Source: Leptofilum sp041748655 (GTDB lineage Bacteria; Chloroflexota; Anaerolineae; Promineifilales; Promineifilaceae). Taken from it: a stretch of DNA of 64,000 nt. The position numbers and the translations under genes were made by a program. Positions 44,408-54,091 of the stretch are shown here, one piece after another. Under the pieces are notes generated by a model, which worked only from the letters and a program-made list of their open reading frames with translations, did not search any database and was not told the origin of the DNA. Position 1 is the first letter of the stretch. Every line of letters starts with the position of its first letter. The DNA lies in contig JBGTCV010000119.1 of NCBI GenBank assembly GCA_041748655.1, positions 1 through 64,000 of the forward strand, written 5' to 3'.

Positions 44408-45082
44408 TTAAGCAGGTTGGAGCGTGCGTTTTTCCCACTGTTTGACGTTTACACCTTTAACTAAAAGCCATAAGGGCAGTAACAATTCACCAATAAAGGT
44501 AAACTGGCTGATCGTCACCCCCCAATTGGGGAAAAGTAAAAACGTAAAAGAATCTATCAGATAGCCAAAACAGCCAATCATCAACAAGATACCAATAATT
44601 TTGGGAATGTAATTCGACTTGAAAACCAGATAACCCATAGGAAATAGCCAGAGGCCCCAAAATATTCCGGCGATAGTAATTCCGTATTCATGTAACTCAA
44701 AAAATAACGTCATCAAAGCATACGACTGATCTGCGCTGTGCAATAGCAGCAGAACAGCACCCCGGTTAAGCTCATTGAGCATGGCGATAGGCGCGCCGAG
44801 TAGAATGAATATGACCATAAGCCGAGCCATATTTTTGTTAACCGGTTTGAGTACTTTGTATAAAAATAGAACGACAAAGATATTAACGACCTGGACAAGT
44901 AAAGCGCTCACAATGCTGAGACGGAACAGCGCTTCATTGGCCATAATATTGTTGGCTGTTGCTGGCGCATCTCCGGGAACAATAAGAGCGGCGGGAACGT
45001 ATAAAATGCCGAGGATGCCTAATGGGAGTAAAAGTAGATACAGGGCTCCGGTAATTCTTGCGGTCTTGTTAATTGAATTCAT
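44408..45082 (-). CDS. DUF4386 family membrane protein
   Basis: 224 residues, six or seven membrane helices. NKTARITGALYLLLLPLGIL at the start and the central FVVLFLYKVLKPVNKNMARL are typical of DUF4386. AGGAG lies just upstream of the ATG. The family's function is unknown; it is often near transport or SDR genes. Coding DNA is AT-richer than the surroundings and lacks ACGGCCGT, suggesting transfer. Confidence 0.82.
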   Translation of the reverse strand: MNSINKTARITGALYLLLLPLGILGILYVPAALIVPGDAPATANNIMANEALFRLSIVSALLVQVVNIFVVLFLYKVLKPVNKNMARLMVIFILLGAPIAMLNELNRGAVLLLLHSADQSYALMTLFFELHEYGITIAGIFWGLWLFPMGYLVFKSNYIPKIIGILLMIGCFGYLIDSFTFLLFPNWGVTISQFTFIGELLLPLWLLVKGVNVKQWEKRTLQPA

Positions 45083-45114
45083 TTTTTTCTCCTGTTGTTG
45101 ATATGTTTCAGTGT

Positions 45115-45381
45115 TTAAACTTCGGGTGCATCTAATTGGTCCGGTTCAACGCAAACGACCGAGAGCAACGGCATGCCTAAATTGCGCACCTTTTTCAGCA
45201 GGCCATGCAGTGCAGCCTGATCGACCACCGGGCCAGATAAAAGCGTGGTGCCGTTGTCTTCTAAAGTAATTGTCAGACCCTCAAACCAGTCAGTCCATTG
45301 GCGATTCAGATGGCCTCTGATCCTGATTTGATAAACCATTGGCTTATCCGGATCAGTTTTTGGGTTGCGTTTGTTTGCCAT
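45115..45381 (-). CDS. Small conserved protein, partner of the LAL regulator?
   Basis: 88 residues with YQIRIRGHLNRQWTDWFEGL, ITLEDNGTTLLSGPVVDQAA, and HGLLKKVRNLGMPLLSV. I have seen this pattern in small proteins of Chloroflexota, but no function is established. The start at 45381 (MANKRNPK) is chosen because the longer frame upstream is repeat DNA (45490-45545). It lies 218 bp downstream of the large LuxR/MalT-type gene, in the same direction. Confidence 0.6.
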   Translation of the reverse strand: MANKRNPKTDPDKPMVYQIRIRGHLNRQWTDWFEGLTITLEDNGTTLLSGPVVDQAALHGLLKKVRNLGMPLLSVVCVEPDQLDAPEV

Positions 45382-45598
45382 GTCCCCGTCCCTGTTACGG
45401 CCGTTTACAAACTCCAGGCCACGTAAATAGCATAACGGCAACAGGGTGTTAACGTGTAGACACGAAAGTGTTGTTTGCGGTGTTGTTGCGTTTTTATTTA
45501 ACCGCAGAGAGCGCGGAGGGAATGTGTGTAAAGGAGAAAACTCGGTGTCATCTGTGATGGAAAAATGAGTCGGGATAGGTTGGCGGGGCAAACGGCCG

Positions 45599-48280
45599 TT
45601 ACCTCAAGAGCAACCCCAACTCACGCGCACGGACCACGGCCTCTGTGCGCCGCTGCACTTGCAGCTTGGCAAAGATGCGCCGATTGTGACCTTTAACGGT
45701 GTCTAAAGCGAGGAAAAGCTGTTCACCAATTTCACGATTGGTAAGCCCTTCGGCAACGAGTTCCAGAACTTCTAACTCCCGTTCGCTCAAAGGCTCGATA
45801 AGTTGCTGGTCAGGTGGGGCAGAGGGCAAACCATCCCCACTCTTCTGCTCGTCTGCAAAAGCTGCTCGCAGTTTACCAACATAGTTTGGCATGATCCCTC
45901 GTGCAGCTGCTGCGGCTAAAAGTTGTGCCAACGGCCGTCCCTCATCCACAAAAAGGCGAATAAAGCCACCCGGCTGGGCCATTGCCAGCGCCTCACCAAA
46001 TAACTGCATGGCCTGCGCCGTTTCGCCCTGCGCCTGCTGGGCCACTGCTTGCAGCACCATTACTTTGAGCCGTTCATCCTGCCATTCCCTGGCCTCTGCC
46101 TGCTGGCGCACTGGCTCCAGCACTTCCAGAGCCGCAGCCGAATTGTCTTGAGCCAGGTGTACTCGCGCCTGGCTGAGGGGAAGTTCATGTTCTTGGGCAA
46201 GATTAGCCGCTGCTGCCAGATTGCCTTGTTGCAGCAGGGCGAGGATTTTTACGGCCGTAATCTCCGCCAGCTGCTGCTCAAAGTTATGCCGGCGTGCGGC
46301 TTGTTCAGCTTCGGTCAAGATTGTGGTTGCTTCAGCCACGTCTCCCTGAGCCAGTTTTACACGGGCCAGAAATATCTCGCTGGCAATGAATCGGTCATTG
46401 TTTTCTACCTGCCGTGCCAGTTCAACGCTCCGCTCGGCGTGCTGTTGAGCAGTCGTCAGATTGTTCCATTCATAATTCACCCGGGCCAGGCCAAGATGGG
46501 CTTCACAGGCAAACGGCAGCGGCTGATCCCCCAGGTGTTGCAAAACGCGCCGGTAAGTCTCGGCCGCCGGATGGAGCTGGTTGTCTGCTTCTTGTAACAT
46601 GCCCAGACTAACGGTGGCCAACAGGGTAAAGACCCTATTCCCAGACGCCTGGCCAATAGAGATAACCTCGGCATAAGATTTTTTGGCGGCCACCCGGTCT
46701 CCCCGGAGGTGATAGGCAAACCCCAGCTTCCAGACAGTAGACGTGCGGAAGGCCAGGTTGTCGGGGTGCAAATAATCCAGAGCGCGGCGTGATTGGCTGA
46801 TGATGGTTTCGACCTCATTCCGATTGGCCGCCGCTGTGGCCCGGATAGCGGCAATACGGCCGATCAGGTCCCTGATCTTAGCGTCTGGGGTGACGCCTTG
46901 CAGAGCCGCTTCCGCCGCTTGCAGCTTCTCTTCGACGCTGGCCACCTGCCCAGTCACCAGGAGCACCGAGGCATAAGAGGTCCACAACGAGGGCCAGGCG
47001 TCCAATACCGATTTAGGCAGCGATCCCAACCAATTGAGAACAGGCCTCACTGCACCACGAAAATGAAGCGGCATCCCTTTGCCTTCAATCAGGCGTTCGG
47101 CCCGTTCAATGTCATTCGCAGCCGTTGCATGATGAAACGCCTCAATCTCCAGGTTAGTATCCTCATACCATTGGCTGGCCCGTTTGTGCAATTCGTCCAT
47201 GTCCCCGCTTTGTTGCAATCGCTGCCGCAGCAAGTCGGCAAACAGATGGTGGTAGCGGTACCAGCGCCGCTCGTTATCCAGGGGAACGATGAACAGGTTC
47301 GCCTGTTCCAAATATTCCAGGATTTCCTGGCTTTCTCTCCCCACAACCACATCACAAAGCGGGCCACACATACGCTCCAGGATGGAGGTGCGAAGTAAAA
47401 ACGTCTGGACGTCTGCGGGCAGCTGGTGCAGAACTTCTTCAACCAGGTAATCCATCACAAAACGGTGGCTGCCGGTGAAAGATTTGATGAAGCTGGCACT
47501 GTCTTTGTCATCTTGCAAGGCCAGGTGCCCCTGAATGGCCAGGGCGGCCAGCTGCAAACCGGCAATCCAGCCTTCGGTGCGGCTTTCCAGAGCGGCGACG
47601 TCTTCTGCTGAGAGGTTCAGGCCCATCACCTGATTGAGAAATACGGCCGCTTCAGACGGCGTAAAACGCAGGTCAGCGGCGCGCAGTTCGGTGAGCTGGC
47701 TGCGAGCGCGGTATCGGGCCAGGGGCAGGTTTGGGTCCTCGCGAGTGGTGATGACCAGATGTTTCTGCGGCGGCAGGTGTTGTAGCAAGAAGACGAGCGC
47801 GTTGTCGATTGGGGTGGCTTCAATCAGATGGTAGTCATCCAGCACAAGGATGAATTTGTCGGGAATGGTGGCGATTTCATTGAGCAGGTTTGTCAGGATT
47901 GATTCGATTGGCGGTGGCTGGGGGGATTGCAGCCCGGCTAACACCCCTTCGCCAAGCTTTGGCGCAATCGTCTGCAAAGCCGCGATGAAGTAGGCCAGAA
48001 AGCGCGTGGGGTCGTTATCCCCTTCATCCAGCGACAGCCAGGCAATTTGGGAAGGAAAGCTCTTTTTTCCCTCTTCCTTCTTCCTTCTGACTTCTACATT
48101 TTGATGAACCCATTCGCTAACCAATGTCGTTTTGCCAAATCCAGCCGGGGCGGAGATAAGGGTTAATTTGTGACCAAGCTGGAAACTCTCGTTGAGCCGT
48201 TCAATCAGGCGCAGTCGAGGAACGAGGTTCGGCCGTTTTTGGGGAGCATAAAGCTTTGTGCGCAGCAGGGAATCAGACAT
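45599..48280 (-). CDS. LAL/MalT-type ATP-dependent LuxR regulator
   Basis: 893 residues: N-terminal STAND-type NTPase with Walker A SAPAGFGKTT (44-53) and Walker B VLDDYH, then a long TPR-like helical superhelix (about 400-800), and a C-terminal LuxR HTH (LSERELEVLELVAEGLTNRE, DTVKGHNRRIF). MalT-like proteins activate transcription when bound to inducer and ATP. The inducer is unknown. The insertion RRKKEEGKKSFPS at residues 66-78 disrupts the usual loop and may be repeat-derived. ACGGCCGT is sparse in the middle. Confidence 0.9.
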   Translation of the reverse strand: MSDSLLRTKLYAPQKRPNLVPRLRLIERLNESFQLGHKLTLISAPAGFGKTTLVSEWVHQNVEVRRKKEEGKKSFPSQIAWLSLDEGDNDPTRFLAYFIAALQTIAPKLGEGVLAGLQSPQPPPIESILTNLLNEIATIPDKFILVLDDYHLIEATPIDNALVFLLQHLPPQKHLVITTREDPNLPLARYRARSQLTELRAADLRFTPSEAAVFLNQVMGLNLSAEDVAALESRTEGWIAGLQLAALAIQGHLALQDDKDSASFIKSFTGSHRFVMDYLVEEVLHQLPADVQTFLLRTSILERMCGPLCDVVVGRESQEILEYLEQANLFIVPLDNERRWYRYHHLFADLLRQRLQQSGDMDELHKRASQWYEDTNLEIEAFHHATAANDIERAERLIEGKGMPLHFRGAVRPVLNWLGSLPKSVLDAWPSLWTSYASVLLVTGQVASVEEKLQAAEAALQGVTPDAKIRDLIGRIAAIRATAAANRNEVETIISQSRRALDYLHPDNLAFRTSTVWKLGFAYHLRGDRVAAKKSYAEVISIGQASGNRVFTLLATVSLGMLQEADNQLHPAAETYRRVLQHLGDQPLPFACEAHLGLARVNYEWNNLTTAQQHAERSVELARQVENNDRFIASEIFLARVKLAQGDVAEATTILTEAEQAARRHNFEQQLAEITAVKILALLQQGNLAAAANLAQEHELPLSQARVHLAQDNSAAALEVLEPVRQQAEAREWQDERLKVMVLQAVAQQAQGETAQAMQLFGEALAMAQPGGFIRLFVDEGRPLAQLLAAAAARGIMPNYVGKLRAAFADEQKSGDGLPSAPPDQQLIEPLSERELEVLELVAEGLTNREIGEQLFLALDTVKGHNRRIFAKLQVQRRTEAVVRARELGLLLR

Positions 48281-48426
48281 ACGCTCATTATACGGAAAAA
48301 TCGTTTAGATGGCGCAATCAGGAAGGAAGCCTTCGCCGTGCCTTTTCACCCTTTGCAGCCAAAATGTAAATGGGACAGGTAGATGCAAGTTGCGATTCCT
48401 CCCGGTGCCGCTTACAATTAGAACAT

Positions 48427-49794
48427 ATGGCCGACCGGAAAGAGGATCTTCAGAAAAAACTACGCCGCCTGGGTGTGGTGAAGGGAACGGGACAGCTAAA
48501 GCAGTCGCGGCAGCTAAAGCAGCCAGGGCAGCTCAAGCCTGCCCCGCCAGTGGATGATGAATTGTTACGGCCGTTCCTCCCCCCCTCTCACACCAACTTC
48601 CCCGATGACGACGACATCCAGCTTCTTGAAACCTTGCTGCCCGGTGGCCAAATCATCTCCACCGCCGACGGCGAATGCTTTGTGCTGGACCACGTCTACA
48701 CGCTGGATCACCAGCACGGTGACGACCGGCTGGCCGATTTGCTCAACTTTAGTCCGGCCATCACGGCTCCTTTTTTGCAGGATGAGCGGCTGGCCCAGCA
48801 CGACTTCCGCGATTTTCTCTTTCTAGATACGGAAACAACTGGGTTGGCCGGCGCGGGCACGCTGGCCTTCATGGTGGGGGTTGGCTTTTTTGAGCCGGGG
48901 CGGCAGGGGGAAGACCGGTTTGTGGTGCGGCAATATTTTTTGCGCGATCATGGGGATGAGCCGGCGTTGCTGCTGCTGCTAGATGAGCTGCTGGCGAAAA
49001 AGGCGGGGCTGGTGACGTTTAACGGCCGTTCCTTCGACATCCCTCTGCTGGAAGGGCGCTTTGTGATGAACCGGATGCCCACCGACCTGCGCGACCGGCC
49101 CCACCTGGACCTGCTACATCCGGCGCGGCGGCTGTGGCGCAACCGGTTTGGCTCTTGCGCCCTCGGCTCGCTGGAGGGCAGCCTGCTGGGGCTGCGCCGC
49201 AGCCAGGACGACGTGCCCGGCTGGCTCATTCCCAGCCTGTACAACAACTATTTGCGCAGCGGCGATGCGCGTGAGCTGGTGCGCGTCTTCTACCACAACC
49301 AGATCGATATGGTGTCGATGGTGACGCTGGCGGCGCGAGTGTCTCGCCTGCTCAGCCAGCCAGACCCGGCCGATCATCCCATCGACCTGTTTAGCCTGGG
49401 CAAATGGCAGGCAGATTTGGGCCTCAGCGAGGCGGCAGAGCAAAATTTACGGCTGGCGGCGCAGGGGGATTTGCCCCTGGAACTGTACCACCAAAATTTG
49501 CACCAGCTGGGCTCATTGTTGAAGCGAAACGGCCGTTCCACCGAAGCGCTCACCCTCTGGCAGCAAATTGCCGCCACCAGCTTCGAGGATGTGAGCGCCC
49601 ACGTAGAGCTGGCCAAATATTACGAATGGCAAACGCAGGAGCTAACTCAGGCGGTGCAGTGGACGGAGCAGGCGCTGGCTCTACTGCAAAGCTGGGGACG
49701 GCGCGGTCAGCTGCATCCCGTCCGGGCCGAGCTGGAGCATCGCTTGGCCCGCCTCCAGCGCAAAATCGCTGGCGACTTGCCCGCCCCCGATTAA
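48427..49794 (+). CDS. YprB-like RNase H-fold exonuclease with TPR tail
   Basis: 455 residues. A DEDD-type nuclease core: FLFLDTETTGLAGAGTLAFM (DxE), TFNGRSFDIPLLEGRF (D) and YHNQIDMVSMVTL (the last D). This is the RNase_H_2/YprB family. The C-terminal part (about 345-450) is helical and TPR-like. The N-terminal 35 residues contain a Lys-Gln-rich repeat (LKQSRQLKQPGQLKP). The start at 48427 is preferred to the earlier frame opening, which overlaps the LAL promoter region. Its stop overlaps the convergent gene by four bases. Target nucleic acid unknown. Confidence 0.83.
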   Translation: MADRKEDLQKKLRRLGVVKGTGQLKQSRQLKQPGQLKPAPPVDDELLRPFLPPSHTNFPDDDDIQLLETLLPGGQIISTADGECFVLDHVYTLDHQHGDDRLADLLNFSPAITAPFLQDERLAQHDFRDFLFLDTETTGLAGAGTLAFMVGVGFFEPGRQGEDRFVVRQYFLRDHGDEPALLLLLDELLAKKAGLVTFNGRSFDIPLLEGRFVMNRMPTDLRDRPHLDLLHPARRLWRNRFGSCALGSLEGSLLGLRRSQDDVPGWLIPSLYNNYLRSGDARELVRVFYHNQIDMVSMVTLAARVSRLLSQPDPADHPIDLFSLGKWQADLGLSEAAEQNLRLAAQGDLPLELYHQNLHQLGSLLKRNGRSTEALTLWQQIAATSFEDVSAHVELAKYYEWQTQELTQAVQWTEQALALLQSWGRRGQLHPVRAELEHRLARLQRKIAGDLPAPD

Positions 49795-50606
49795 TAATCC
49801 TGCCACCAATCCTTGCGTGACCGTGCATCCAAGAAGCTGCCCGCATCGCGTACCGACACTTTGATCTCGCTGCCAATCGCCCGGCCAAAGGCCTCGGCAC
49901 CGTTCAGAGCGGGTAACTCGCTGCGACCAGCTGCATTCAATGCGTTATAGAAAGAGATCAATTTGGGATCAACGCAAACATCCTCAATATGAATCGTGTA
50001 GCCGCCTATCACGTTATCTTCCCGAGTGTATTTCAGCGTGATGCGGTTCTCGGCCGCGTACAATACCATCACCTCGTACCCTCCACCGATGTCGTAGCCG
50101 GAATCTGGTACATGAATCGTTTCGTTGGGCGTGGTTTTCATTCCAAGTAGGGTCGTGTCCCAACTGCTTATCAGCTCGCCGCGACAGCCGCAGGCCCAAT
50201 CCCACCGGTAAATTTGGTAAGCGTTGGTGAAATTGGGTAGGCGAGGTATGGTAAACAAAGTGTCTAGCTGTGGCGCATTAGAATCGGTGTTGCCCGCATA
50301 ATCCACCAATGTCAGGGCAGCGCTGGTCAGTTCATAGCCACGGATCGCCAGGTTGATATCGGGGTGTTGGGCGGCGGGAATGCCCGTGGGCGCAGAAATT
50401 ATCGGGATCGAGGTGTAGTTTGCATTGAGTAAATCACAGCTAACCGCTTTAAAAACTATCGGCAGGTAAAACGTTTGATTGCTTGAACCTGTCCGCTGGG
50501 CAAAGGTTGTGCTTGTGCCTCCTTTGGCCAGCATCAGCACCAACGCGCCTAAACCAAAGATAAAAAAAGCGGCCCATAGCATGAGCTTTCTTTTGTTGCG
50601 GTTCAT
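49791..50606 (-). CDS. Secreted protein of unknown function
   Basis: 271 residues. Signal peptide with RNKRKLMLWAAFFIFGLGAL, then NQTFYLPIVFKAV near the mature N-terminus, a Y-L-P-hydrophobic stretch often seen in exported proteins of Chloroflexota. The rest is beta-rich, with several Cys (CDLLN, WACGCRG, EDVCVD). GGAG lies eight bases before the ATG at 50606; the longer frame runs through a direct-repeat QSFRPVQS and is not needed. No ACGGCCGT copy. No family recognised. Confidence 0.65.
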   Translation of the reverse strand: MNRNKRKLMLWAAFFIFGLGALVLMLAKGGTSTTFAQRTGSSNQTFYLPIVFKAVSCDLLNANYTSIPIISAPTGIPAAQHPDINLAIRGYELTSAALTLVDYAGNTDSNAPQLDTLFTIPRLPNFTNAYQIYRWDWACGCRGELISSWDTTLLGMKTTPNETIHVPDSGYDIGGGYEVMVLYAAENRITLKYTREDNVIGGYTIHIEDVCVDPKLISFYNALNAAGRSELPALNGAEAFGRAIGSEIKVSVRDAGSFLDARSRKDWWQDY

Positions 50607-50918
50607 ATTTTTTTCTCCAATCTTCTGAAAACGAAAATTTGACTGTACCGGCCTGAAGGACTGCACCGGCTTGAAGGCTGGTTTGTCTTTCTGCTGCAAA
50701 ATTTGTAATCTGGGGTAGGATAGTCAACATTTGGCTAAATAGATCGAGTTTATGCCTAAAGATATGCCCTCGACTTATCGTTAGTTCATAATTGGAGCGT
50801 TTGCGGTAAGTGCCTTGCGTCTGGCTTGCTTGTTTTTAGGGCAGGTGGGAATATTGATTGGGCAGCGTGGTTAAGGTAGATGAAAACTATTCGATTAGTT
50901 CAAAGCAAGGATTAGGGC

Positions 50919-51842
50919 ATGAATGATTCCTTTTTGGATCAGGTGAAGCTGGGTCAGACGGAGTGGTATCGCTATTTTTTTGGCCTGGTTTTGAGCCTGT
51001 TTTTCTGGTTTATTTTGGGTTCGTTGTTTATTGCGGCGTTGGGTTTTTGGGTGATGGTGGATGGCAACCCGGAAACGGCCGTAAACACCACCGGCCTCAT
51101 CACCGGCCTAGACCCACTGCTTACCTACATCGCCCTGAACTTGAGCTTTGGCATGTTGATTGTGGGACTGTTTGTCGTGGTGAGGTTTGTCCATGGACGG
51201 CCGTTTCGCTCCATCATCACCCCCGCCAGGCAGATTAACTGGCGGCGGCTGGGGCAGGGGTTTGGTCTCTGGCTGCTGCTCGTTACCCTGGCCAGCGTTG
51301 TAGAATATCTGCTCAACCCCGATATTTACACCATTGTCTTTAACCCTGGCCGCTTTTTCATCTTCGCCCTGTTTGTTTTGCTGCTCACCCCCATGCAAAC
51401 TACCGCCGAAGAACTGCTCTTTCGCGGCTACCTGCTGCAAGCCACCGGCCATGGGGGGCGCAACTTTTGGCTGCTGGCGCTGGTAAACGGCTTCATCTTC
51501 ATGGTGCCCCACCTGGGCAACCCGGAGCTGGCCGCCAGCGCCATTTTGCTGCCCCTGTTTTACCTGAGCATAGGCGCTTTTTTCGCCTTCATCACCCTGC
51601 GAGACAATTCTGCCGAGCTGGCGATTGGGGCACACGCCGCCAATAATTTGTACGCCGCCCTGTTTGCCAACTACACCAACTCCGCGCTGCAAACCGAATC
51701 GATCTTTCTGGTAACAGAGCTGGACGCCGTTTACGCCCTGGCCGCGTTTTGGGTGATGGCCATTATTTTTTACGCGGTTTTGCTGCGGCGGCAAGCCGAG
51801 ACACAATTTCAGCCGGAGAGCGTGATTGATGGCGAAAGTTGA
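50919..51842 (+). CDS. CPBP intramembrane protease
   Basis: 307 residues, about eight membrane segments. Motif 1 is TAEELLFRGYLLQ, motif 2 is in FMVPHLGNPE, motif 3 in GAHAANNL. First gene of a tandem pair; the next gene starts 14 bp before this stop. AAGGATTAGGGC precedes the ATG. Confidence 0.88.
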   Translation: MNDSFLDQVKLGQTEWYRYFFGLVLSLFFWFILGSLFIAALGFWVMVDGNPETAVNTTGLITGLDPLLTYIALNLSFGMLIVGLFVVVRFVHGRPFRSIITPARQINWRRLGQGFGLWLLLVTLASVVEYLLNPDIYTIVFNPGRFFIFALFVLLLTPMQTTAEELLFRGYLLQATGHGGRNFWLLALVNGFIFMVPHLGNPELAASAILLPLFYLSIGAFFAFITLRDNSAELAIGAHAANNLYAALFANYTNSALQTESIFLVTELDAVYALAAFWVMAIIFYAVLLRRQAETQFQPESVIDGES

Positions 51843-52599
51843 GCAGCCGATTCCTGAAGTCCAAACAGATTTCGCCCCATCGCCGCAAAGCTGGCTCGAT
51901 TTGCTGCTGTATTTGTTCATTGGCGTGGGCTCCTTCATATTACTATCTGGCCTGGTAGGGCTGCTGTTTGAGGAGCTGAGCCTGGGGGTATCTTTTTTGC
52001 TCTTTTTGGCCAATTTTGTCTGTCTGGGGGGCACGACGTATCTGCTGGGCATTCGACGGGGCAAGATTAGCTGGGCGGGGTTGGGTTTACGGCCGTTTCG
52101 CTGGCGTTGGCGCTGGCTGGCAATTGGTGTCGGGGCAGCGATATTGCTGCTGCCGGGGCGGGCCGTGCTGGGGCTGTTGGTGCAAATGCTCGTTGAAGGC
52201 AATCTGGACAGCCTGCAAGCCCGCAGCGACATTATCATGGGCGGGGCGCTGGAATTCAGCTGGCTGGGCTTTTTTAGCACCTTCATTGGCGTGGGGCTGC
52301 TGGTGCCCATTTCTGAGGAACTTTATTTTCGTGGGCTGCTGCACACCTGGTTTTGGGGTAAAACGGAGCGCGTCTGGCTGCGGGTGCTGGCCAGCAGCGC
52401 CCTTTTTGCCCTGGCCCATGCCGACAGCGTCAGCGTCATTGCCGCCAGCTCAGTCATTGGCGTGGTCAACGCCATCGCCTACGAGCGCACGCGCTCCCTC
52501 TTCATTCCCATCGTGGTGCATGTTACCACCAACAGCGCGGCGGCCATTCTGCTCTACCTCTCATTGGCGCTGATGGAACTGTTTCCCATGCTGCAATAG
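51829..52599 (+). CDS. CPBP intramembrane protease
   Basis: 256 residues. Motif 1 PISEELYFRGLLHTW, motif 2 FALAHADS, motif 3 VVHVTTNS. ATG at 51829 has GGAG about ten bases upstream and lies inside the preceding gene, so the two are coupled and may form a heterodimer. The two proteins are only distantly alike outside the motifs. A heptamer hairpin follows the stop. Confidence 0.87.
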   Translation: MAKVEQPIPEVQTDFAPSPQSWLDLLLYLFIGVGSFILLSGLVGLLFEELSLGVSFLLFLANFVCLGGTTYLLGIRRGKISWAGLGLRPFRWRWRWLAIGVGAAILLLPGRAVLGLLVQMLVEGNLDSLQARSDIIMGGALEFSWLGFFSTFIGVGLLVPISEELYFRGLLHTWFWGKTERVWLRVLASSALFALAHADSVSVIAASSVIGVVNAIAYERTRSLFIPIVVHVTTNSAAAILLYLSLALMELFPMLQ

Positions 52600-52604
52600 C
52601 TCAA

Positions 52605-52653
52605 ACGTGAAACGTGAAACGTGATGCGTGATTTTCTCTGGTCACGCATCACA
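52605..52653. repeat. Heptanucleotide-repeat hairpin
   Basis: CGTGAAA, CGTGAAA, CGTGATG, CGTGATT, then the complement arm: GTGATGCGTGA (52621-52631) pairs perfectly with TCACGCATCAC (52642-52652). It begins six bases after a stop codon and may double as a terminator. Confidence 0.78.
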
Positions 52654-52726
52654 TCACGTCAGGCTCGATCCCGCGAATTCCCAAAGAGCCAATTTTGTTA
52701 GGGGGCTGTACCGGGAGTATGAACCA

Positions 52727-53965
52727 ATGACAACCCGTAAAGTTTTCACCCTGTTTTCTCTTTTATCCCTGTGGCTGTTGGCTCCTGCCTGCACGGCCGA
52801 ATCTGAACCCACCGTTGCTGGCGAAACCACAACGGCCGCAGCCACCACCGAACCCACACCCACCACAGAAACCGTAGCCACGCTGGAGCCGACAGCGACT
52901 GTCGTGGAAGAAGTTGCAGTAACGGCCGTGCCCACCGAAACGGCCGTTGCTGAAGACAGCAAACCATTGTTCAACGATCTGCCCGTGCAAGGCGAACAGC
53001 CAGCACCTGTGGGGCTGCTTTACAGCCCGGTTGAGGGTGGCATCTGGCAGATTGGTGCCGACGGCCAGCCGCAGCAGCTCACTGAACAGCCAGAGGCGGT
53101 ACCCTCGCCTGATGGACAGCATGCCTTCTATGTGGCCGATGACAATTTGTGGCTGATCGATCTGGCGAGTGATAAGCGTACCCAACTCACCAGTATGGAA
53201 GAGGGGGAATACCTGGCAAATGGGCGACCCCAATGGGCTGATAACGAAACGATTCTAGTGGGCATCTGGCTCGATTTGGCAGCCGAAGGTGGGCCAAACT
53301 GGGGCCATCCCGCTTTGCTTGATATTGCCAGCGGGAATTTGACGCTGATTGACGAGCCTTTCCAACTCTTGATGCGCAGCATACCGGCTGTTTCCAGTTC
53401 AGGAGCTGTAGCGTTCGACACCGTAGGACGCAGTGCCGATGACCAGGATTTTAACTGGATTTATCAACCAGGAATGGAGACGATGACGTTTGAGGCAGGC
53501 GATTTTGTAAACGCCATTGAAAATGCTGGTTACATCTCCCCGGCCTGGTCGGCAGACGGCCGTTTTCTGGCCTGGCTCGCGTTTACCGGAGAAAATGTAA
53601 ACCATCTGGCACTCTTCGATCTGGAATCGGGCTCGGTAGCCAACCTGCCTTCTTACCAGGGAGTCGGTTTTGGCGGTCCTTATCCCAACCCCGTGATCAG
53701 CCCTGATGCTAACTGGATTGCCCTGCGGCAGCTAACGCCTGATCCAGACTTACAGGGTTTGTGGCTTTACACCCAGGATGGGCAAGAACCGGTGTTTATC
53801 GCCCAAAACGGCGGCGAATCCTTGTGGGTTAATGACCATCTGCTCCTGTTCATCGACTACGACGAGAACTTCAACGGTCAGCTCCAGCAATACGACGCCG
53901 TTACCGGCGTGCGCTCCGTTGTGACCTTGCCCCATGTTGCCCAGATTTTTGGGATTGTCGAATAG
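52727..53965 (+). CDS. Lipoprotein with beta-propeller (TolB/WD40-like)
   Basis: 412 residues. Signal peptide and lipobox LLAPAC, then a Thr/Ala/Glu/Pro linker with two ACGGCCGT sites (Val-Pro-Thr-Glu-Thr-Ala-Val). From about residue 95 come blades of the type GGIWQIGADGQPQQLTEQPE, FYVADDNLWLIDLASDKRTQ and WSADGRFLAWLAFTG, the TolB/PD40 pattern. It probably binds a protein or polymer at the cell surface. ATG 52727 has GGAG nine bases upstream. Confidence 0.8.
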   Translation: MTTRKVFTLFSLLSLWLLAPACTAESEPTVAGETTTAAATTEPTPTTETVATLEPTATVVEEVAVTAVPTETAVAEDSKPLFNDLPVQGEQPAPVGLLYSPVEGGIWQIGADGQPQQLTEQPEAVPSPDGQHAFYVADDNLWLIDLASDKRTQLTSMEEGEYLANGRPQWADNETILVGIWLDLAAEGGPNWGHPALLDIASGNLTLIDEPFQLLMRSIPAVSSSGAVAFDTVGRSADDQDFNWIYQPGMETMTFEAGDFVNAIENAGYISPAWSADGRFLAWLAFTGENVNHLALFDLESGSVANLPSYQGVGFGGPYPNPVISPDANWIALRQLTPDPDLQGLWLYTQDGQEPVFIAQNGGESLWVNDHLLLFIDYDENFNGQLQQYDAVTGVRSVVTLPHVAQIFGIVE

Positions 53966-53969
53966 GATA

Positions 53970-54040
53970 GGACACAGATTTTCACAGATGAACACAGATT
54001 TAATTCTTCTATCTGCGTGAATCTGTGTTTATCTGTGTCC
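53970..54040. repeat. Inverted repeat of the ACACAGATT type
   Basis: GGACACAGATTTTCACAGATG on the left and ATCTGCGTGAATCTGTG with TTTATCTGTGTCC on the right. A variant of the CGCAGATT family. It separates the lipoprotein gene from trpF. Confidence 0.65.
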
Positions 54041-54091
54041 CATTTCTTCTTAACCTTTGGCTTGCCTGCCCTGGCGCGGCATAATACGGGC

